Positions 58,795 through 64,000 of a stretch of DNA of 64,000 nucleotides are shown here, piece by piece. The DNA lies in NCBI GenBank assembly GCA_964420065.1, contig CAYQQK010000001.1:105136-169135 (forward strand), read 5' to 3'. The DNA comes from CAYQQK01 sp964420065. GTDB taxonomy: Bacteria; Bacillota; Dethiobacteria; DTU022. The position numbers were made by a program, and so were the translations under genes. Each line of letters begins with the position of its first letter. Within the stretch, counting starts at the first letter, position 1. The notes beneath the pieces were generated by a model. It made no database searches, was not told where the DNA came from, and worked only from the letters and a program-made list of their open reading frames with translations.

Positions 58795-59616
58795 GTGAAC
58801 CGGGAAACATACAAAGCGATCGGCGTTCTCGATTCAGGTGTCGGTGGGCTGACCGTAGTCCGGGAAATTCATCACAAATTACCCCATGAAAGTATCGTAT
58901 ACTTTGGTGATACGGCACGCATGCCTTACGGATCACGGCCCTCCGAAGAAGTACGCCGTTTTGTGCTGCAAATCATCGATTTTCTGCAGACGCAAGAAAT
59001 CAAAATGCTTGTGATAGCTTGCAACACCGCTTCGGCTGTCGGGATTCAGTGTTACCGCGAGCACTGCCGTCTTCCGGTGGCCGGGGTGATTGAGCCGGGA
59101 GTGCGGGCCGCTCTGGCTGCAACCCGCAACGACCGGATCGGGGTGATCGGCACCGCCGGGACCATCAATAGTTCTGCTTACGAAAAAGAATTGAAACGTC
59201 TTCGTCCAAACCTGGTGATCACCGCCAGAGCCTGCCCCCTGTTTGTACTTATGGTTGAAAACAGCCTGGTGGGCACGCCGGAGGCGCTGGCGGTAGCCCG
59301 ACAATATCTCGAACCTTTCAAACAAGCCCTGGTCGATACCCTGATCCTGGGGTGTACGCACTATCCGCTGATGAGCGCTTTGATCCAACAAACGGTGGGG
59401 CCGGCGGTCAGGCTAATCAGTTCGGCTGAAGAAACCGCTGCCGAGGTTGAAGCGATCTTGACTCAAAAGCAGCTTCTAAACCCGCTCGGGAGCGATTTTC
59501 CAAGACACCGTTTTTTCGTCAGCGGTTCGCCCTCTCTTTTTGAAGAGCTCGGAGGACGGCTCCTGGATCGCCCGATCAAGGCCTATCAGGTTTTACTCAA
59601 CCCGGTAGGGGTATAA
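58795..59616 (+). CDS. murI: glutamate racemase
   Basis: MurI makes D-glutamate for peptidoglycan. The 273-residue protein has GVLDSGVGGLTVVREI, YFGDTARMPYGSRP, the first catalytic cysteine in IACNTASAVG, and the second in LGCTHYPLM. Length and motifs are typical. GTG at 58795 follows a GGGGGCGGA. It is 21 bases downstream of the UPF0316 gene. Confidence 0.95.
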   Translation: MNRETYKAIGVLDSGVGGLTVVREIHHKLPHESIVYFGDTARMPYGSRPSEEVRRFVLQIIDFLQTQEIKMLVIACNTASAVGIQCYREHCRLPVAGVIEPGVRAALAATRNDRIGVIGTAGTINSSAYEKELKRLRPNLVITARACPLFVLMVENSLVGTPEALAVARQYLEPFKQALVDTLILGCTHYPLMSALIQQTVGPAVRLISSAEETAAEVEAILTQKQLLNPLGSDFPRHRFFVSGSPSLFEELGGRLLDRPIKAYQVLLNPVGV

Positions 59617-59680
59617 TTGCCCCAGTCCCCCCATATATATTAGCAGGCTGCGATCATGCCATATGGCGAGGGGGATTGTC

Positions 59681-60748
59681 GTGGAGCCTGCCCGGTCTAT
59701 CTTCCGTTCCATTTCCTATCTCCTGCTGCTGTTCTCCATCATGGGTTGCTGTACAGTAGGCTGTAACCGGGTTTTATGGTCCGAATATTTCCTGGACGGC
59801 AACACAAAGGCACCGCCGGCAGAGTTTGTCCTGCCGGCGCCGCCGGCATTGCCTGTCGCGACAAAACCGGGGATACGCCTGGGGATGCTTTTCTATCCTG
59901 ATGCCCAAAAACGTTTCCTGGTACCGGTCTGTTATCCCGTCCCCGATCAGGAGGGAATTGCCAGGGCCACCCTGGAGCACCTGTTCCCGTCATCCGGGAT
60001 GGCCGACCTCCTGCAGGGAAACGGATTGGCTTTCATTTTCCCCCCAGCCGTGGGCATCCGTGGTATTTCGATCGCCGAAACGGGCCTGGCAAGGGTTGAT
60101 TTTAGTGCTTCTTTTTTGGATTATCCACCCGAGGAAGAGCGCCTGGTCCTGGGCAGCCTGCTTTGCACCCTACGGCAGTTCCCTACCATCCGGGAAGTAG
60201 AGGTGATGGTGGAGGGGGCGCCTCTTGAGAGGTACCCCGGGGGTACCTCCGGTCTCGTTCCCCTGGGGCCCCAGTGCTGGATCAACCTGGAAATAGGCCG
60301 AGCGGTAGAAGATTACCGCCACACCAGTGCGGTAAAGCTGTTTTTCTGTTACGGCGTTCCTTCCGGGAACATTTTTTATGTTCCGGTTACCCGTATTCTT
60401 ACTCCCGAAACAGATTCGCTCCGGGCTACAGTTCGTGAATTATTGAATGGTCCTTCTGACGGCAGCGGACTTTTTTCCGAAATTCCAGCCGGAACAAGGT
60501 TACTCGGAATAATGGTGGAGGACGGCCGGGTCGTGGCCAACTTTTCTCGGGAAATATTGTGTTACCAGGGTGAGCGTACCGGGGCGGAAAATGTGGCGTG
60601 CCAACTCTTGCTCACCTTGGGCGCCCTGGAGGGGGTAGATGAAATAGAGATCCTGGTCGAGGGGAAACCCGCCGTGTTCAAAAGGGGGCCCGACCTGGAA
60701 CACCCCCTTCCTCCCCTTTATCCCTATAATCTTCTCGCCCCATCCTAG
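59681..60748 (+). CDS. gerM: GerM-like lipoprotein with two GerMN domains
   Basis: GerM is a sporulation and germination lipoprotein of the forespore-mother cell interface. The roughly 355-residue protein has a lipoprotein signal (SYLLLLFSIMGCCTVGC, with several possible lipobox cysteines). Two GerMN domains follow, at about 65-185 (FLVPVCYPVPDQEGIARATLEHL, LARVDFSASF) and 220-340 (IFYVPVTRIL, LRATVRELLNGPS, GRVVANFS). GTG at 59681 follows GAGGGGG; ATG at 59663 lacks a ribosome-binding site. It supports the sporulation call and lies next to murI, as in other Firmicutes. Confidence 0.85.
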   Translation: MEPARSIFRSISYLLLLFSIMGCCTVGCNRVLWSEYFLDGNTKAPPAEFVLPAPPALPVATKPGIRLGMLFYPDAQKRFLVPVCYPVPDQEGIARATLEHLFPSSGMADLLQGNGLAFIFPPAVGIRGISIAETGLARVDFSASFLDYPPEEERLVLGSLLCTLRQFPTIREVEVMVEGAPLERYPGGTSGLVPLGPQCWINLEIGRAVEDYRHTSAVKLFFCYGVPSGNIFYVPVTRILTPETDSLRATVRELLNGPSDGSGLFSEIPAGTRLLGIMVEDGRVVANFSREILCYQGERTGAENVACQLLLTLGALEGVDEIEILVEGKPAVFKRGPDLEHPLPPLYPYNLLAPS

Positions 60749-60783
60749 CCGTATCGCCGCGTTCGTGTTGTCGTAACGCTTCC

Positions 60784-60842
60784 TGTCATCGGGACGGTTT
60801 TCCGCGATCGCATGGTTGCGAAAATCGTCCCGGTGACATTTT
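60784..60842 (+). terminator. long hairpin terminator after gerM
   Basis: A stem of about 20 pairs, with two wobble pairs and one bulge (TGTCATCGGGACG opposite CGTCCCGGTGACA, extended inward), ends with TTTTAA. Confidence 0.7.
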
Positions 60843-60902
60843 AATGTTTCAGGGGTTATCCCCAAACCCTTCAACCGTAATTTCTTTTTCCGGAAGGGGT
60901 TG

Positions 60903-60911
60903 TGATATAAT
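60903..60911 (+). promoter_or_regulatory. extended -10 promoter for rph
   Basis: TGATATAAT is a perfect extended -10 located 68 bases before the rph start, identical to the element ahead of the DUF2007 gene. Confidence 0.55.
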
Positions 60912-60978
60912 ATGTCAACGAGATTGGATGCCCGGGGGTAACGGGTGAAGACGGTGAAGGAATGGAGGCTTCAAAAGG

Positions 60979-61752
60979 ATGCGCCTGGACGGACGGAAAA
61001 ATGACGAATTGCGCCCGGTTCGCCTGGTTCGGAGCTATTTAAAACATCCTGAAGGTTCCGCCCTGGTGAAGATGGGAGAAACCATGGTCATTTGCACCGC
61101 TTCGGTCGAAGAGAAAGTGCCTCCCTTTTTGCGGGGTGAACGGAAAGGGTGGGTGACCGCGGAATACGCGATGCTGCCCCGCGCGACCGAAGTGCGCCTG
61201 GTGCGTGATTCAACACGCGGGCGCGTGAATAGCCGCGGCCAGGAAATTCAGCGTCTGATTGGCCGCAGTCTGCGTGCCGTGGTCGACTTATCCGCCCTGG
61301 GTGAGCGCACGATCTGGCTGGACTGTGATGTGATCCAGGCGGATGGCGGAACCCGGACCGCGGCAATCACCGGCAGCTATCTGGCCCTGGTTGATGCGCT
61401 CCTTAGGCTGAAGGCGGAACAGCGAATTGAAAGGCTCCCCTTAAAAGATTATCTGGCTGCAGTCAGTGTCGGTCTGGTGCAGGGCGAGCCGCTGCTCGAC
61501 CTGGATTTCGAGGAGGATGCCATGGCGGCGGTTGATTTTAATACGGTTATGACCGGATCCGGGAAACTGGTGGAGGTTCAGGGTACCGCTGAAGAAGCAC
61601 CGTTTGATCGGGATCAGCTTGATTACCTCCTGGACCTGGCGGCGATCGGGGTGGAAATGCTGGTTCAGGAACAGAAGCGAGTTTTCAAGGAAGGTTGCAC
61701 CGCAATAGAGGCGGCCATGGCGGAATATCGGATGGGCGGAACCTTTCAGTGA
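60979..61752 (+). CDS. rph: ribonuclease PH
   Basis: RNase PH is a phosphate-dependent 3-prime exonuclease that trims tRNA ends. The 257-residue protein starts with MRLDGRKNDELRPV, then has VTAEYAMLPRATEVR, RGRVNSRGQEIQRLIGRSLR, the phosphate-binding DGGTRTAAITGSYLAL and DLDFEEDAMAAVDFN with the catalytic acidic residues. ATG at 60979 has GGAGG 11 bases upstream. It overlaps rdgB by four bases, a common Firmicute pairing. Confidence 0.96.
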   Translation: MRLDGRKNDELRPVRLVRSYLKHPEGSALVKMGETMVICTASVEEKVPPFLRGERKGWVTAEYAMLPRATEVRLVRDSTRGRVNSRGQEIQRLIGRSLRAVVDLSALGERTIWLDCDVIQADGGTRTAAITGSYLALVDALLRLKAEQRIERLPLKDYLAAVSVGLVQGEPLLDLDFEEDAMAAVDFNTVMTGSGKLVEVQGTAEEAPFDRDQLDYLLDLAAIGVEMLVQEQKRVFKEGCTAIEAAMAEYRMGGTFQ

Positions 61753-62354
61753 AACGTCTCCTGGTATTGGCCACCCGCAACAGGGGAAAAATGGAAGAAA
61801 TACAGGCGTTTTTGCAGGATTTGCCGTTGGAAATTTTAGCTCTGGATCATTTTCCCCCCGTTCCGGAAGTGATCGAGGATCGCCCTGATTTTGCCGGCAA
61901 TGCCGCCAAGAAGGCCGGCGTGATCGCCCGTATCACCGGTGCGATCACCCTGGCCGACGATTCGGGTCTTGAAGTAACCGCCTTGGGGGGAGGCCCGGGC
62001 GTGCAATCGGCACGTTTCGCCGGGCCCGGCGCCGGTGATGAAACCAATAACCGTCTTCTTTTGTCCCGGTTGAAGGGGGTCCCGCCTGCAAAGCGTGAAG
62101 CCGTTTTCCGCTGTGTCATGGCGGTAGTCTTGCCCGGTGGTGAAACACACCTGGTGGAAGGAAAATGCCATGGGCGGATTGCCGTTGAACCCCGGGGAAC
62201 CGGCGGGTTTGGATACGATCCTCTTTTTATTTTTCTTCCCCTGGGGTTGACTTTTGCCGAGATGGATTCCCGGCTGAAAAGCAAATGCAGCCATCGCGGC
62301 CGGGCTCTGCGCCGGGTGCGCCGGTTACTGGTGGAACTGTTTCAATTAAAATAA
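61749..62354 (+). CDS. rdgB: XTP/dITP pyrophosphatase (RdgB/HAM1 family)
   Basis: This house-cleaning enzyme removes deaminated purine triphosphates. The 201-residue protein has LVLATRNRGKMEEI, FAGNAAKKAGV, LADDSGLEVTALGGGPGV, GGFGYDPLFIF and SHRGRAL. GTG at 61749 overlaps the rph stop codon (GTGA) and indicates translational coupling. Confidence 0.94.
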   Translation: MKRLLVLATRNRGKMEEIQAFLQDLPLEILALDHFPPVPEVIEDRPDFAGNAAKKAGVIARITGAITLADDSGLEVTALGGGPGVQSARFAGPGAGDETNNRLLLSRLKGVPPAKREAVFRCVMAVVLPGGETHLVEGKCHGRIAVEPRGTGGFGYDPLFIFLPLGLTFAEMDSRLKSKCSHRGRALRRVRRLLVELFQLK

Positions 62355-62452
62355 GCCTCATTCCCCGGGTTAGTCGAAATAAGAGCGGGTAGAATGAAGA
62401 GCCGGGCAAATTGGCAGCAAGCTGTCGCGGCTCGCAGGGAGGTAGAGTCATC

Positions 62453-63970
62453 GTGTCCGCCAAGGTCCTGCTGGTTTATCCTGATTTTATCGAATCACGT
62501 GGTGGTACTCACTTACGAGGCAGTTATTCCGAGGGGCTTGCTTCTATTTCCGCCATTTTAAAACAAGCGGGGCACACGGTTTCCCTTTATCATCTTAATT
62601 CCCCGCCAACCAGAGATAAATATATACAAACCGTGCAGGGCCATGCACCGGATATCGTAGGATTCACCGCCTGGACCGCCGTTTACCCGTACATCCAGGA
62701 TTTTTTGCGCTGGACCAGGGAGGCGGGGGATTACTTTACCGTTTGCGGCGGCTACCATGCCACCCTTGCCCCGGAAGAGGTGATCCGGGAAGAAGGGATC
62801 AATGCCGTTTGTATCGGTGAAGGGGAGTACCCGATGCTGGACCTTTGCAACCGGTTTTGTGATCGTAATACGGACTTCTATGCTCTGCCCAGCTTGTGGT
62901 TTCGCCGGGGCGAGGAAATAGTGCGCAACCCGGTGCGCCCGTATCCCGAAAACTTGGACGAACTACCGTTGCCCGATTTCGCCCTTTTCGACTTCGAAAA
63001 TTTCCTTTCTTCCCGGATGCAGACGGCGCTGGTGATGCTTTCCCGAGGATGTGTTTTTAACTGTACCTACTGTGCCAACCCTCAATTGCGGGAGATCTAT
63101 CCCAACCAAAGTAACTACGCCCGTTTTAAAAGCCCGCGTAAATCGATTGAATACCTGCAGGCAATCCTGGACCGCTACCCGTTTATTCGCTACTTTAATT
63201 TTATGGACAGCATTCTGCCGTTGAAACGGGCCTGGTTCATGGAATTTGCCGATCTTTACCGTCAGGAGATCGGTCTTCCGTTTCATTGCCGTTTGCGGGC
63301 CGACCTGCTCGATGAAGCGATTGTGCTTAAATTGAAAGAGGCCGGTTGCTATCTTGGGCACCTGGGGATTGAATCGGGTGACGCGGAGATGCGCTCGCGT
63401 TACCTTTCGCGGCGCATGAGTGATGAACAGATCATTGATTCGATGCGGTGGCTTAATCGTCATAATATCCCTGTCCTTACCTACAATATCGTTGGCCTGC
63501 CCGACGAGGATCTGCGCCGGACCCTGAAAACGATCAAATTAAATGCACGGGCCGGGGCGAAACGGATGATCGTCAGTATATTTTTCCCCTACCCAAGTAC
63601 CCGTCTGGCTGAAATTGCCCGGGAGGCGGGCTACATTGGCGATACGGTCGATTATCGAGGGCAGGTTGTCTTGAAACAGCCCGGCTATTCCAAGTACCAG
63701 GTGCTCTTTGCGCACCGTTTTTTCCGCGCTTTTGCCGCCCTTTACCGTTTTACTTTTGCCCTACCACAACCCCTGGCCCGGCCGGCGGAACGCTGCATCG
63801 ACTGGCTTTTTTGCACCCGCTTGTTGCCCCGGCCCCTTTGTGTTGCCTTTTACAACGCCTGGGCTTGGCTGCTCAACGTCACCAAACGCAGTTTGATGCG
63901 GCTTGCTCCCCGCTCCTACCTGCGCTTGCGTAACGCCTTGATCCGCAGGCATTCCGCAAATGCGCTTTGA
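62453..63970 (+). CDS. B12-binding-type radical SAM protein
   Basis: The 505-residue protein has an N-terminal cobalamin-binding-like domain (about 1-170; SYSEGLASISAILKQAGHTV, VCGGYHATLAPEEVI) and a radical SAM core with Cys200, Cys204 and Cys207 (SRGCVFNCTYCANP). ESGDAEMRSRYLSRRM and PYPSTRLAEIAREAG follow. The C-terminal 90 residues are basic and aromatic and may associate with membrane. The substrate is unknown. GTG at 62453 has GGGAGG about 10 bases upstream. It follows rdgB by about 100 bases. Confidence 0.85.
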   Translation: MSAKVLLVYPDFIESRGGTHLRGSYSEGLASISAILKQAGHTVSLYHLNSPPTRDKYIQTVQGHAPDIVGFTAWTAVYPYIQDFLRWTREAGDYFTVCGGYHATLAPEEVIREEGINAVCIGEGEYPMLDLCNRFCDRNTDFYALPSLWFRRGEEIVRNPVRPYPENLDELPLPDFALFDFENFLSSRMQTALVMLSRGCVFNCTYCANPQLREIYPNQSNYARFKSPRKSIEYLQAILDRYPFIRYFNFMDSILPLKRAWFMEFADLYRQEIGLPFHCRLRADLLDEAIVLKLKEAGCYLGHLGIESGDAEMRSRYLSRRMSDEQIIDSMRWLNRHNIPVLTYNIVGLPDEDLRRTLKTIKLNARAGAKRMIVSIFFPYPSTRLAEIAREAGYIGDTVDYRGQVVLKQPGYSKYQVLFAHRFFRAFAALYRFTFALPQPLARPAERCIDWLFCTRLLPRPLCVAFYNAWAWLLNVTKRSLMRLAPRSYLRLRNALIRRHSANAL

Positions 63971-63987
63971 TAAATGAGGTCAAAGCC

Positions 63988-64000
63988 ATGTTGGTTATAG
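63988..64000 (+). CDS. possible start of a further gene (cut by window edge)
   Basis: ATG at 63988 follows GAGGT and reads MLVI before the window ends. This is too short to identify. Confidence 0.25.

Noticed and set aside
1..64000. CRISPR arrays, rRNA or tRNA genes, insertion sequences, phage genes
   Set aside because: No regularly spaced repeats, ribosomal RNA motifs, transposase or integrase frames were seen. A tRNA scan was not possible, so a tRNA missed by eye cannot be excluded.

Overview
The window is a dense, GC-rich stretch of chromosome from an anaerobic, endospore-forming Firmicute. The likely affiliation is Clostridia sensu lato, of the Moorella/Peptococcaceae/Thermacetogenium kind; this is inferred from gene content and order, not from a marker-gene search. 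Sporulation genes (yabQ, spoIIE, a gerM-type gene), the divIC-S1-spoIIE-tilS-hpt-ftsH order, and many GTG/TTG starts behind strong Shine-Dalgarno sequences all fit. No rRNA, tRNA, CRISPR array, insertion sequence or prophage was seen.

Layout. 1-7.9 kb (+): the conserved division/sporulation block yabQ(partial)-divIC-S1 protein-spoIIE-tilS-hpt-ftsH. 8-9.9 kb (+): a 20-codon ORF and fhs (formyltetrahydrofolate synthetase). 10.1-14.7 kb (-): a folate operon read as CPBP protease-folE-HD hydrolase-folP-folB-folK, convergent with fhs. 14.9-17.8 kb (+): coaX, two small DUF proteins and a trypsin-like protease. 17.8-23.3 kb (-): a 1179-residue pyruvate:ferredoxin oxidoreductase, then a glucosaminidase and a degenerate LytR-like protein. 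23.4-31.4 kb: DUF362 protein, mnmG, nadE, a glutaredoxin-like protein, queG, a DUF2007 protein and a methyltransferase. 31.7-35.3 kb: tatA-tatA-tatC, mobA and an opposing lnt. 35.5-39.9 kb (+): transketolase, a CD225/dispanin protein and a B12-binding-type radical SAM protein with an unusual STAS-like tail. 40-44.2 kb (-): hydCBA, a trimeric [FeFe] hydrogenase. 44.3-48.3 kb: ECF-type membrane protein, polysaccharide deacetylase, MFS carrier and a TtcA-like PP-loop protein. 48.4-55 kb (+): a seven-gene hdrBCA-flxDCBA electron-transfer operon. 55.3-64 kb (+): larB-larC-ZIP transporter-UPF0316-murI, gerM-like lipoprotein, rph-rdgB and a second radical SAM protein.

How it fits together. PFOR, HydABC, Hdr-Flx and Fhs form a redox and one-carbon core. 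PFOR makes reduced ferredoxin from pyruvate. HydABC can couple ferredoxin and NADH to H2. HdrABC-FlxABCD can couple NADH to ferredoxin and a disulfide-type acceptor. Fhs, supplied with folate by the neighbouring operon, activates formate for the methyl branch of the Wood-Ljungdahl pathway. This suggests an acetogen, a syntroph or a fermenter with flexible electron flow. The Tat genes and mobA would serve cofactor-loaded exported oxidoreductases.

Points most worth a second look are the Hdr-Flx operon with a heptamer repeat inside it, the radical SAM/STAS-like fusion, the HD hydrolase inside the folate operon, the micro-ORF ahead of fhs, and a Lnt homologue in an apparently monoderm lineage. 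No wholly new multi-gene system could be demonstrated from sequence alone.
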